The position numbers and the translations under genes were made by a program. From positions 2,418,001 to 2,482,000 of the forward strand of contig CP042279.1 in NCBI GenBank assembly GCA_007858575.1: a stretch of DNA of 64,000 bases, in the 5' to 3' direction. Below are positions 39,529 to 51,900 of this stretch, piece by piece. Positions within the stretch are counted from its first letter, which is position 1, and each line of letters opens with the position of its first letter. Below the pieces are notes generated by a model that had not been told where the DNA came from, ran no database searches, and worked only from the letters and a program-made list of their open reading frames with translations. The stretch comes from Streptomyces sp. WAC08241 (GTDB taxonomy: Bacteria; Actinomycetota; Actinomycetes; Streptomycetales; Streptomycetaceae).

Positions 39529-42500
39529 GGTGCTGGTGCCTCTCGTTCCTGTGGTGCGGGTGTTGCCCGTCTTGCGGGTTCTGCGGGTCCTGCGGGTCCT
39601 GCGGATGGTTCGGGATGGTGGGGTCGGGGCGGGCGGGGAGACCCAGTAGCGCTGCCGGTTGAAGGGGTAGGTGGGCAGGGTCGCCGTCCGATGCCCCTTG
39701 CCGGCATGCACACCAGCCCAGTCCACCGCCCCCGAACCCGCATTCGCATACGCCGCCAGCGCCGCGTACACCTCCGCCTGATCCCCACGATCACGCCGCA
39801 ACGTCCCCAACCACACCGGCTCCACCCCACGCCACGACGCACGCGCCAACGACGTCAACTGCGGCTGCGCACCGATCTCCCACACCACACCCGCACCCAC
39901 ACCACCATCACCTTCGCCCAGCAGCCCGACAGCCTCCGCGAACCGCACCGGCTCACGAATCCCCCGCGCCCAATGCCCCGCATCCACCGCCGAGGCCGCC
40001 GTATGCCACCCACCCGACACCGACGAAGCAAACGCCACCCGAGGAGCCGACAACACCACCCCCGACACCGCCTCACCGAACGGCACCACCGCACCCTCCA
40101 TCAACACCGAATGAAAGGCATGACTCACCGCCAACGGCCGCGCCCGCAACCCCGACTCCTCACAGAACCGACCCACCACACCCGCCGGACCCGAAACCGT
40201 CACCGAACGAGGCGAATTGAACGCCGCCACCTCCACACCAGGGAAAGCCCGCAGCGCATCCACCACCGCGTCCACATCCCCGTGCACCACCGCCATCGCA
40301 CCCTCACCCGGCTGCGACTCCATCAACCCACCCCGCACCACCGCCAAACGCAACAGATCACCCAGACCCACCACCCCCGCAACCCACGCAGCCGTCAACT
40401 CACCCAGACTGTGACCCACCACCACATCCGCACCCACCCCCACCGACTCCAACCACCGCACCAACCCCACCTGCACCGCCACAATCCCCACCTGAGCAAA
40501 ACGAGTGCGGCCGAGGACGCCGGAGGCATCGGTGAACAGCAGGTCCAGCAGGGGGACTTCGAGGTGGCCGGTGAGCAGGTCGGCGCACTCGTCGAGCGCC
40601 GCCCGGAACGCCGGCTCCGTGCGGTAGAGCCCCTGGCCCATGCCCCTGTACTGCGAGCCCTGTCCGGTGAACATGAACGCGACCGGGCGGAGCTCCGGCC
40701 TCCCTTGCGGGTGACCGCGGAGGCGCCCGAGGCGACGTCCCGCAGCGCCACCGCGAGCTCACCCGCGTCGCCTCCCGAGACGACCGTGCCGAACCTGCCC
40801 TCCGCCCGGCCGGTGTTCGCCGTGAACGCGAAGTCACCCACGTGGTCCTCGCCCACGGCGGCCAGGGCGTCCGCGTAGGCACCGGCCAGGGTGCGGACGG
40901 TGGTCTCGTCGGCCGCGTCCACCCGGACGAGGTACGACTCCTGCGCCACCACCTCCCGCACCGGGGTGGCGGGCGGCTCCTCCAGGATCACGTGGGCGTT
41001 GACCCCACCCATCCCGAACGCGCTCACCGCACCACGACGCGGACCGTCCTCCGGACGCGGCCACTCCATGACCCGGTCCGCCAGGAAGAACGGCGTGTCC
41101 TCGAAGCGGATGTGGTCGTTGGGCCGCACCACGTGCAACGACGGCGGGATCACACCCCGTTCCATCGACAACAGCACCTTGACGACTCCCGCGAGACCGG
41201 CGGCGGGCTCCAGGTGTCCGACGTTGCTCTTGAGCGAGCCGAGCGCGCAGAACTGGGAACGGTCCGTCACCGCACGCCACGCGCGCGTCAGGCCTTCGAC
41301 CTCGATCGGGTCGCCCAGACTCGTCCCCGTCCCGTGCGCCTCCACCAGACCGATCGACTCCACCGACACCCCCGCGTCCGCAAGAGCCGCCGAGACGACC
41401 TCCGCCTGGGCGCGCGGGCTGGGCGCCGAGTAGCGGGTGGTACGGCCGCCGTGGTTCACGGCCGCGCCCTTGACGACGCCCCGGATCCGGTCGCCGTCGC
41501 GCAGCGCGTCGTCGCAGCGCCGCAGCACCACGGCCACGGCGCCCTCACCGGGGACGAAGCCGTCGGCGGTGCTGTCGAAGGCGCGGCTGCGGTGACGCGG
41601 GGAGAGCGCCCTCATGTCGCCCATCGACCGGAAGTACTCCGGGCTGATGCCGGCGTGCACGGCGCCGATGACCGCCGTGTCGATGTCGCCGGAGCGCAGG
41701 TGCTGGAGCGCGGAGTGCAGGGCGACCAGGGACGACGAGCAGAGCGTGTTGACGACCGTGCTGGGGCCGCGCCAGTCCATCAGGTACGAGAGCCGGTTGG
41801 CGATCATCGCCTCCAGGCCCAGGCCGCGTCCCTCGGACACGCCGTGGCGGAAACGCTCCTCGTGGTAGTGGTCGTGGCTGTACGCGATCCACAGCCCGGT
41901 GCGGTCCTCGCCGGCGCGGGCCCCTCCGCGTCCGCCGTCCTCCAGGGCCTCCCAGATCGTCTCGTAGACGATGCGGGCCTGCGGGTCGATCAGCGGCGCC
42001 TCACGGGCGGACATTCGGAAGGGGCCGGGTCGAACATGTCCACCCGGTCGAGGAAGGAGGCGTGCGGGAGGGGCCCGGAGACGTCGCCCCGACGGCTCTC
42101 GGGCAGCGGGCCCACGGTGTCGCGGCCCTCGACGAGCAGGTCGGCGAAGGCGGCCGGCGTACCGGCCGTGGGCAGCCTGACCGCGGCGCCCACGACCGCG
42201 ACGTCGCGCGGCCGGGTCGCGGGGCGGCCGCGGCCTCGTCGGCCGCGCGGGGCCCGGGGACGGCCGTGACGACCGCCGCCGGGGCGGGCGGCCGGGGACC
42301 GGGGCGGCGCCGACGGGGCCGCCGGGGGTGCCGGGGTCTCGTGGGCCGTCTCCCCGCGGGGGCGGCCTCGGCGACCGGGGCAGGCGGAGTCGGAGCGGGC
42401 TCCGTGACCGCCGGAGCCGACGGACTCGGGAGGCGGTCGACGAGTTCCGGTGCCTCCTCCGTCAGGAAGTCGGCGAACTGGCGGGGCGTCGGGTACTCGA

Positions 42501-45500
42501 AGAAGACCGTCGGGTAGAGCGACAGGCCGTGCTCCCGGGAGATCCGCTCGCTCAGCCCCACCAGGCCGACCGAGTCGAAGCCGGCGGAGAGGAACTCGGT
42601 GTCGGCGTGCTCCTCGGACGTTCCCGTCAGCGCCAGGAACCAGGCCAGCACCCGCGCGGAAGGCGCGGCGACGGGGCCGGTCCGGCCACGGGGACGGCCA
42701 CGGCCGCAGGGGCGGGCTCGGCCGGGAGCGGTGGAACGGCAGCGGGTTCGGGTCCGGTACGGGCTCGGCCGCCGGCGCGGCCGGAACCGTCCGTACGGCG
42801 GCCGGAGCCGGGGCGGCGGCCGGCGCGGGCGCGGTCACGGCTCCGCCGGTCGCGGTGTCCTCGCGGAACGCCGCGGCCGGGACGCGCTTGGAGGACATGT
42901 CGCCGAAGACCAGCAGCGGCGTGCCCGACTCGTCGGTGACGGTCTGGGTGACCCGGCACGCCTCGTCGTTCCAGAAGGCGATCTCGGTACGGACGTACGC
43001 GGCGTCGTCCAGCGGGCCGAGGACGTCGAGCCGGCCGACCGACAGCGGAATGAACGCGGAGGCGTCGGCGGCGCCGAAGACCGGGTTGGCCGGGTCGATG
43101 GCCGCCACGGTCACGCTGTCCAGGAGGCCCGGGAAGAGCTGGACGCCGGGCGGGTTCAGCTCCCGCTGGCGGGGGCCCTCGATCCGGGCGAGGGTGCCGC
43201 CGTCCGGCAGGCCGGCCACCCAGGAGATGTTCCGGTAGTAGCGCCCGTGGTGGTAGCCGATCCGCCGCAGCCACCGGTACACGCCGGAGCCCGCGTGGAC
43301 GGCGGAGTCCGCGCAGTCGGCCAGCAGGGCGGCGACCGGGAGGCGGGGCGCCGGCTCGGCACGGGTGGCGAGGCGGCCGGTGACGTAGACGTCGCCGGTC
43401 TCGCCGTCCTCCACCCGGAACCGTCCGTCCCCGTCGACCCGGCCGAGCACGCGGCGGGCCCCGGTGGGGATGAGGGGCGGTGGAAGAGGACGTCCAGCGC
43501 GCCGTGGAACGGGTCGCCGCGCAGTGCGGCGCCCTCGCGCAGGAAGTCGAACCAGGCGACGCCCGGGAGCATCAGCGTGCGGTACACGGAGTGCTGGGCG
43601 AGGGGCGCCTCGCCCGGCCCGAACACCCGGGCGTACGCATATCCGGCGGGCCCGTCGTCGGTCACCGGCTCGGCGGGCGAGCCGGGTTCGGCGGACCGGA
43701 GCGGTTCGGCGAGGTTCAGGGCGCGTCCGCGCGGCTGGGCGGCCGGCAGCAGGCGCTTGCTCCAGGCGGCGCCGGTGGTCTTCTGAACGCGGCCCAGTCG
43801 ATGTCGCTCCCGGCCTCGAACAGTTCGGCGGTGAGGGCCGCCAGTACGGTCGCGGCCGTCCGCTCGTCGTGCGCCCCGGCCAGGCGCGCGCCGGCGTCGG
43901 GACCGGTGGTGTCCGGGTGCCCGGGGCCGCGGGACGGGTCGTCGTCGCGCCGCAGGACCTCGCCGAGCGCCCGCTCCAGCGGCAGGGTGCCCCGTACGAA
44001 GTCGGCGACCGCCTCCCAACCGGGCGGGAGGTCGACGGCGGCGCCGGGCAGCCCCAAGGTCGCGCAGCGCGATGGCGAGGGCGACTCCGGAGAGGATGCG
44101 CAGCAGTTCGCCGGAGAACGCGGCGAGCGGGGTGCCGGTGGCCGTCTCGAAGAGGCGCACGACCTCGTGCACGGCGGGGTGGAGCGGTCGAGGACGGTGA
44201 GCCACGCGGGCGGCGCGGCGGCGGCCTCGGGACGTACGGAGACGGTGGTGCGGGACGTACCGGCGCCCGTGCCGACGACCTCGGGGGTGCCGGGGGCTCC
44301 GGGGGTCCCGAGGACTCCGGGAACTCCGGGAACTCCGGGAACTCCGGGAACTCCCGGGGAGAGGAGCCTGGCGCGCAGGGCGGCCGTCAGCTCCCGCGCG
44401 TCCTCTCCGACGACGGCCAGCCGCACGGCGCGGTGCGGCCGGGCGAGCCGGGCGGTGGCGCACACGTCCGCCAGTTCCTCGGGCCGGTCCTGGAGGGACG
44501 GCAGGAACTCCACCCACTGGGCGCACAGTTCGCGCAGCCCGTAGGCGGTGTCGGCGGAGAGCGTCAGGACGTGGACCGGCCGCCGGGCCCCGGCCGGAGC
44601 CGTCCCGGTCCGGCGGGCCGGGGCGGGGACCGCCTCGGCCACGACGTGCGCGTTGGTGCCGCCGAAGCCGAAGCCGCTCACGGCGGCCCGGCGGACCGGC
44701 ACGTCGGGCCAGGGCCGGGGGTCCCGGGCAGGTGGAAGGGGCTGTCGGCCAGGTTGAGGCGGGGGTTCGGGGACTCGACGGCCACCGCGGGGACGGTGCC
44801 CTCCCGCAGCGACACGATGATCTTCGCGAGGCCGGCGAGGCCGGAGGCCGAATGGAGGTGACCGATCCGGCGCTTCACCGAGCCGAGCGCGACCGAGTTG
44901 CGCGGGACGCCGTGGCGCCCGAACACCTCGGTGAGGGCCCGCACTTCGATGGGGTCGCCGATGGCGGTTCCGGTGCCGTGCGCCTCGACGTACTGCACGG
45001 TCGCCGGGTCGACGGTCCGGTACACCTTGTCGAGCAGTTCCCGCTGGGCTTCCAGGTTGGGCGTGGTGACGCCCATGGTGCGGCCGTCGTTGTTGACCGC
45101 GACCCCGCTGATCGCGCCGAGGACCAGGTCCCCGTCGCGCAGCGCCGCCGCCATCGGCTTCAGGACCAGGGCGGCGGCCCCTCGCCGGGGACGTAGCCGT
45201 TGGCCCGGCTGTCGAAGGTGTGGCAGAGCCCGTCCGGGGAAAGCGCCCCGGTCCGGGAGAGGAGGACGAAGGTCAGCGGGTCGATCAACAGGTCGACCGC
45301 GCCGACGAGGCCAGTTCGCAGCTTCCGGACGCGAGGCTCTGGCAGGCGAGCCAGACCGCCGAGAGCGACGAGGAGCAGGCCGTGTCGACGACGAGGCTGG
45401 GGCCCGCGAGGTCGAAGCGGTCGGACAGCCAGGCCGCCATGAAGTTCTGCGACCGGCCCCACAGGGCGGCTGGGCCGGGCCCGGCGGCTCCGGCCGGGGC

Positions 45501-45938
45501 GGGTGCCGCCGGGTCCGGGACGCCGGGCGCGACCGTGCCGCGGCCACGGTCGAAGCCGTAGGCGTTCATCCGGGCGCCGACGAACACGCCCGCGTCGAGC
45601 CTGCGGCGCGCGCCGAGGTAGCCGGAGTCCTCCAGGGCCCGGGCGCCGACCTCCAGCATGATCCGCTGCTGCGGGTCGAGGAGGACGGCGTCCTCGGCGG
45701 TCATGCCGAAGGCCTCGTGGTCGAAGGAGAACGGGTCGACCAGGAAGGCGCCCCGGTGGTGGGTGCCGCGGTGCGGCGCCTCGCCGAGGTACAGGTGGCG
45801 GGCCCACCGGCTCGGCGGGACCTCGCCGACCTCGACGCCGTCGCGGCCCAGCATGGCCGTCAGGTCGGTCACGTCCTCGGCGCCGGGGAGCCTCACCGCG
45901 AGGCCGATGACGGCGATGCGGGTGTCGAGCTCGCTCAC
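39521..45938 (-). CDS. PKS-C: KS5-DH(degenerate)-ACP-KS6-AT
   Basis: GTG 45938 (RBS GAAAGGACA) starts SELDTRIAVIGLAVRLPG. KS5 (45.93-44.64 kb) has VVDTACSSSLSAV, VEAHGTGT and a variant GHLHSASG. No AT follows. The DH-like domain (43.76-42.89 kb) has AQHSVYRTLMLPGVAWF, where the motif Gly is Arg and the second-site Gln is missing, so it may not dehydrate. ACP (42.70-42.46 kb): FLSAGFDSVGLVGLSERI. KS6 (42.2-40.98 kb) has VNTLCSSSLVALH and NHGGRTTRYSAPSPRAQ. AT (40.68-39.73 kb) has GHSLGELTAAW and SHAFHS, predicting malonyl-CoA. No ACP follows AT; the module continues in PKS-D. The end is uncertain: the AT frame reads openly into alkC, while the GC3-typical frame ends at TAG 39521, overlapping the alkC start. 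Many frame changes. Confidence 0.85.
39652..40507. repeat. AT cassette repeat, copy 1 (in PKS-C)
   Basis: An 856-base block that is nearly identical to 55625-56467 apart from a handful of substitutions, one 12-base and one 1-base length difference. It covers most of the AT domain and its downstream linker. Its coding strand uses many codons ending in T or G (GGT, GTT, TTG), unlike the C-ending codons of the flanking PKS sequence. Confidence 0.92.
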
Positions 45939-45964
45939 GGTTGTCCTTTCGTTCTGCTCGCCGG

Positions 45965-48900
45965 TCACGCCTGGACTACCCCGCGTCCGCCGTCGCGGTC
46001 GAGCAGGGGACGCAGCAGGGCGCTCAGGGCGGAGCCGGCGGCCCCGTCGTGGTCGGACGAGGAGGTGTGCGCCGCGGGCGCGGGCGCCGGAGGGTCGGTG
46101 GGTACGGCCGGGGCATCGGGTACGAGCGGGGCTGCGGGTACGGCCGGTGCTGCGGGTACGGCCGGTGCTGCGGGTACGGACGGGGCGGCGGACACGGCGA
46201 GTTCGGCCGCGATGTCGTCGGCCGTACGGGCCCGCATCAGGAGGGACGGGTCGACGGTGAGGCCGCCGCCCCGTTCGAGGGCGGTGGTCAGTTCCGCGAT
46301 CATCAGGGAGTCCAGGCCGAGCCTCTGGAGGGCCGGTCACCGGGGTCCTCCCCAGCACGTGGAGGAAGGCGTCCCGGACGCGGGCGCGCACGGCGGTGGT
46401 GGCCCCCGGTCGCCCACCGCCGCCGAACCCGCGGGAGGGGCGGCCGGTGCCGCCGGAACGGCCGGGCCGACCGGAGCGGCGGGGGCGGGTGCGGCGGTGG
46501 CCGCGGTCTCCCCTCCTCCGGGGCGGGCGCGGTGCCGGGGAAGACGACGGCGCCGCCCGACCGCAGGTGGTCGAAGAAGGCGTCGAGTGCTTCCTCGGCG
46601 CCGACCGAGTGCGCGGCGGAGAAGGCGTCGTCGGCCCTCATCCCGATGCCCGTCCAGTTCGGCCAGGCGTGCGCGGTGACCGCGGTGACCTCGTCGTCCT
46701 CCCGTTCGGCGAGAGCCAGTTGGAAGGCGTTGGCGAGGCTGTAGTCGACCAGGCCGCGACCCGCCGACGCCTGGGTGCCGGCGATCGAGGAGACGAGGAC
46801 GGCGAAGTCGGCGCGCCGCTCCTTGGCCAGGCGGACGACGTGCAGCGAGCCGGCCACCTTGGGCGCGAGCACCTCCTCGGCGTCGCTCCAGGGGCGGCGG
46901 TGCATCGCCCCGAAGGGGTTGACCCGGCCGGAGGCGTGCACGACGCCGACCAGTCGGCCCCAGCGCCGGGCGAGCCGGTCCGCGACGGCGGCGAGGGCCG
47001 CCGGGTCGGAGACGTCGCAGGGCAGGTACTCGACCTCGGCCCCGCCGGTCGCCAGCTCCCGCAGCGCCTGCGCGCGGGTGGCGTCGAGGTCCGACCGGCC
47101 GACGACGGCGACGCGCCGGGCGCCCCGCGCGACGAGGCGTTCGGTCAGCCGCAGCCCGACGGCTCCGAGTCCTCCGGTGACTAGGCAGTAGCCCTCGGAC
47201 GGGAGGGAGTACGGGCGGCCGGGCCGGGCGGGCGCGGTCTCCGGGACGTACCGGACGCCCTGCCGGTAGGCGGCGACGGTGGTCCCCGCGTCGGCCGGGT
47301 CGGTGGCGCCGGCCTCCGGGGCGCCGGACGCCAGTGCGGTGAGGTCGGCGAGTGCGGTGAGCTCGGCGACGAGGTCGGCGGCCTGGGAGGCGGCCGGGTC
47401 GGCGGGGTCCAGGTGGACGACGGCGGTGGGCCGGCCCTTCGGCGCCCGCGGCCCGCACGGCCATGGTGGTCGCGGCCCGGACCGGGTCCGGCCGGTGTCG
47501 CCGCCGTGCGTGCCGTGACCGGTCCGGGCGGCGGAGTGGAGGTCCGCTCCGCCGAACGAGGCCCAGAGCACCCCGGCCCGTTGCGGCAGCGTCCTCATCA
47601 GATCGCTCAACTCAGCCCAGGAGGGGCCGAGTTCGGCGGGGCCCGCGGGGCGGGCGTCCCGGGCGCCGACCACGAGGGCGGCGTCGGCCGGAGCGCCGGG
47701 CGCGACGACGGTCACGCCCCGGTCGCGCAGCAGCCCGGTCAGGGCCTGCCCGAGGGCGGGGTCGGCGACGGCCAGGCGCACCGTCGCCGGTCCGGCGGAG
47801 GCCGCCGGGGTCAGCGCGCGGGCGCGCCACCGGACCCGTACGGCCGGGGTGCTCGGCCGCCCGTCCCGCGCCGGGGTCCCGGCGCGGTCGGTCTCGTCGG
47901 GGCCGGTCGTGTCGGGGCCGCGCCAGAACGCGGTCCTGGCGAACGGGTAGGTGGGCAGGTCCGTGACGCGGGCTCCCGCGGGGACAGCCCGGCCCAGTCG
48001 ACGTGCGCGTATCCGGCCCTGGCCAGCTCTGCCGCGCCGGCCGGGTGGCCGGGGTCGGCGGTCGTCCCGCCGGGGCCGCCGCGTCGGCGGTGAGGTCGAT
48101 GTCGATACGGGCGACGGCAGGGTCCCGTCCGCGACGGAGCGGAGCGCCGCCGCGAGGTCCGCCGCCGAGCGTCCGTGCACGGCGGTCTGGAACTCCAGCG
48201 GGGAGCGGCCGGTGTTGGCCGTGGCACAGGTCGGCGGTCTCGGCGGCGTCGCGCGCCGTCTCGAAGCGGGCGGCGTACGCGGCGGCCAGCGTCCGTACGG
48301 CCGTCTCGTCCGCACCGGTGACGCGCACCACGAGCGACTCCGGGCGGGTACGTCCCGGGCGGGGGCGGCGGGCGACTCCTCCAGGATCACGTGGGCGTTG
48401 ACCCCGCCCATCCCGAACGCGCTCACCGCGCCACGACGCGGACCGTCCTCCGGACGCGGCCACTCCATGACCCGGTCCGCCAGGAAGAACGGCGTGTCCT
48501 CGAAGCGGATGTGGTCGTTGGGCCGCACCACGTGCAACGACGGCGGCACCACACCCCGTTCCATCGACAACAGCACCTTCACCAGACCCGCCAGACCCGC
48601 CGCCGGCTCCAAGTGCCCGACATTGCCCTTCAGCGAACCGATCGCACAGAACTGCGAACGGTCCGTCACCGCACGCCACGCACGCGTCAGACCCTCCACC
48701 TCGATCGGATCACCCAGACCCGTCCCCGTCCCGTGCGCCTCCACCAGACCGATCGACTCCACCGACACCCCCGCATCCGCAAGAGCCGCCGAGATCACCG
48801 ACTGCTGCGCCGCACTACTGGGAACCGTCAACCCACTCGTACGACCACCGTGGTTCACCGCCGTACCCTTCACGACACCCCGCACCCGGTCACCGTCACG

Positions 48901-51900
48901 CAACGCCGCCCGCAACGGCTTCAACACCACCGTCACCACCCCTCACCCGGCACGAACCCGTCCGCACCCGAATCGAACGGCCGCGAGCGGCCGGAGGGCG
49001 ACAGGGCGCGCAGGTTCCGCATGGCGACGTAGTGCAGCGGGGACACGGCGACCCGGACGCCGGCGACGACGGCCTGCTCGCACTCCCCGGCACGGATGCT
49101 CCGCACCGCCGTGTGCAGCGCCACCAGCGACGACGAACACAACGTGTCGATCGTCATGCTCGGCCCGTGCAGATCCAGGAAGAAACTCACCCGGTTCGCC
49201 AGGAAGGCGTTGTGGTTGCCCAGTCCGGCGGGGGCGTCCAGCTCCGGGGAGAGGTTGTAGTCCTTGTAGTGCTGGTAGCTGGCCCCGACGAACACGCCCG
49301 TGGCGGGCGACAGTCCGTGCGGCGGCAGGCCGGCCGACTCCAGCGCCTCCCAGGTAGGTGGAGCAGCCAGCGGGCCTGCGGGTCGAGCGCCTCGGCCTGC
49401 TTGGGGAAGAAGTCGAAGAACCGGGCGTCGAACTCCTCGACGCCTTCGAGGAATCCGCCGGTGTCGGGCTCCCGCCCGTCGGCGTGCCGGCCCCAGCGGT
49501 GCGCCGGCGCGGGGCCGATCCGGTCGACGGATCCGGCGAGGACGTCCCACAGGCCCTGCGGGTCCGTGGCGCCGGGCAGGGCCACGGCCAGCCCGATCAC
49601 GGCGACGTCGTCGGCGGAGACGGCTCGCCGGGGTCCGCGCCGTAGAGCGCGGCCGGGTCGGCGGCCTGGGCGGCGGCGGCCCGGACGGCGTCGGCCCGAG
49701 CGGCGTCGGCCCCGTGGGCGGCCCGGCCGGTGACCGGTCCGGCGGCCGCGTCGGTGGCCCGCGGCGCCGCTTCGGCGACGGGTGCCACCTCGGGCCGTAC
49801 GAAGGCGCCCTCCGGAGCCAGTTCGGCGACGTGGGCGGCGAGGGTGCGGCAGTCGGCGGCATCCAGGACGTCCGTCGGGCTGAGCGGCACGCCGTACCGC
49901 TCGTCCAGGTCGGCGGCGACGGCCGTCGCGAGCAGGGAGTCGATGCCGACGGCGGACAGCGACGTGGTCGCGGTGATCCGGGGTCGTGCAGGGCCTCCCG
50001 CACCGCCTCGACGACGGCCGCCTCGGCCGCCGCGAGCCGTGCCGAGCGGGGTGCGGGACCGGACGCGGCGGTGGTACCGGCGGGGAATCGGCGGGGAACC
50101 GGCCGCGGTGACGGTGCCCGTCGCGTGCGTGTTCCCGGTCACCGTTCGGTACTCGATGCCGTCGAGGCGGACCAGGACCCGGCCGTCGGCCGCCAGCAGG
50201 GCGGCGTCGCCGCGCCGGGTGCCGTCGGCGCCCGGTTCGGCACCGTCCAGCAGCACGAACGCGGTGCGCGCGGGGTCGCCCCAGCGTGCCGCCCGGTCGA
50301 CGGAGACCGGCAGGAAGGTGCCGGTCGGCGCCTCGGGGTCGGCGAGCGTGAGCACGGCCATGGCCTGGAGGGCGGCGTCGAGCGCCGCCACCTCGGCCGC
50401 CAGGGGGCCACCGGCCGGGACGTCGACGCGGGCCAGGACCCGGCGGGGGCCGTAGTGGACCTCGGCGATCGACCGCAGCGGGGCCGTCAGTTCCATGCCC
50501 TTGGCGGCGAACCAGGCGTAGAGGCCCGCGGGCGCCAGGTCGCGGTCCAGCTCCGCGCGCAGGGCGTCCAGGTCCCGCGCGGCGGGCGCGGGCCCGGCCT
50601 GGGCGGCGCCGGTGGTGAGCCGGGCGATGGTACGGCCGGCGTGCCGGAAGGCGGCCGGACCGGTGCGGCCCGGCTCGTCCAGGTCGGTGGTGAGCGCGTG
50701 GGGGCCGCTCCCCGGCCGGTGAAGGCGACGGCGCGCAGTTCGCCGGCCGCCCGCAGCCCGAGGGCGAGGGCACGGCACCGGGCACGGTCTGCTCGCCGAA
50801 CAGGCGGTGCGCGCGCGAGAGCCCGCGCACGGCCTCGGCTACGTCCTCGCCCCGGGCCACGTCCTCGCCCCGGGCCGCCACCTCGTCCTGGGCCGCGGCC
50901 GAGGAGGCCGACGCGGCCGGGGAGGCGACAGGGGCGGCGGGGGCGGCCGCGGGCGCCGCGCCGAACGGATACGGCGGCAGCGGCCGACGGCGTACCGCCG
51001 GGCCCGGGTACACGGACGCCCAGTCGACGGTCTTGCCCCGGCGTGGCGGAGGGCGTGGACGCCGAGTCCGGCCGTCGCGGTCTCCACCACGGCGGAGCCG
51101 CGCACGACGGTGCCGGGGGCCCGGTCGGCGAGCCGCAGGGCGTGGTCCAGTCCGGCGCCGATCTCCTCGGCGGTGCCGCCGAGCACGGCGATCCGGTACG
51201 CCCGGTGGTCGCGTCCGACGGCGCTGGAGCGGCACAGTTCCGGCAGGCCGGAGGCGGTCTCCCCGCGGAGCAGCGCCCGCGTGTCCGCGACGCGCCGCAG
51301 CAGGGCCTCCGTGGTGTGGCCGGAGAGGACGAGCAGGTGCTCGCCGGGGTGCCGTCCGCGCGGGCGGCCTCGGCGGCCGGTTCGCCGCCGGTCTCGCCGG
51401 CGCGGTCGCCCGCGACGTACTCCTCGACGACGACGTGGGCGTTGGTGCCGCCCATGCCGAAGGAGCTGACGCCGAAGCGCCGCGGCCCGTCCGAGGTCCA
51501 CGGGCGGGGCTCGGTCGGGATCTCGAACGGCCCGGAGGACAGGTCGAGGTGGCTGCTGGGCTTCTCGAACCCGGCGACCGGGGGATCTCCCCGTGCCGCA
51601 GGCACAGCAGGGCCTTGACGAGTCCGGCGAGCCCGGCGGCGGGCTCCAGGTGCCCGACGTTGCCCTTGACGGCGCCGAGGTGGCACGGTCCCTCGCGCTC
51701 GGGGTCGTCGCCGAACACCTCGGTGAGGGCGGCGATCTCGATGGGGTCGCCGAGCCGGGTCGCGGTGCCGTGGGTCTCGACGAGGGAGATGTCGGCCGGG
51801 GCGAGCCCGGCGTCGTCCAGCGCCGCGCGGACGACGGCGGCCTGGGCCTCGCTGCTGGGGGCACGGGCAGGCGCTGCCGCGCCCGCCGTGGTTGACGGCC

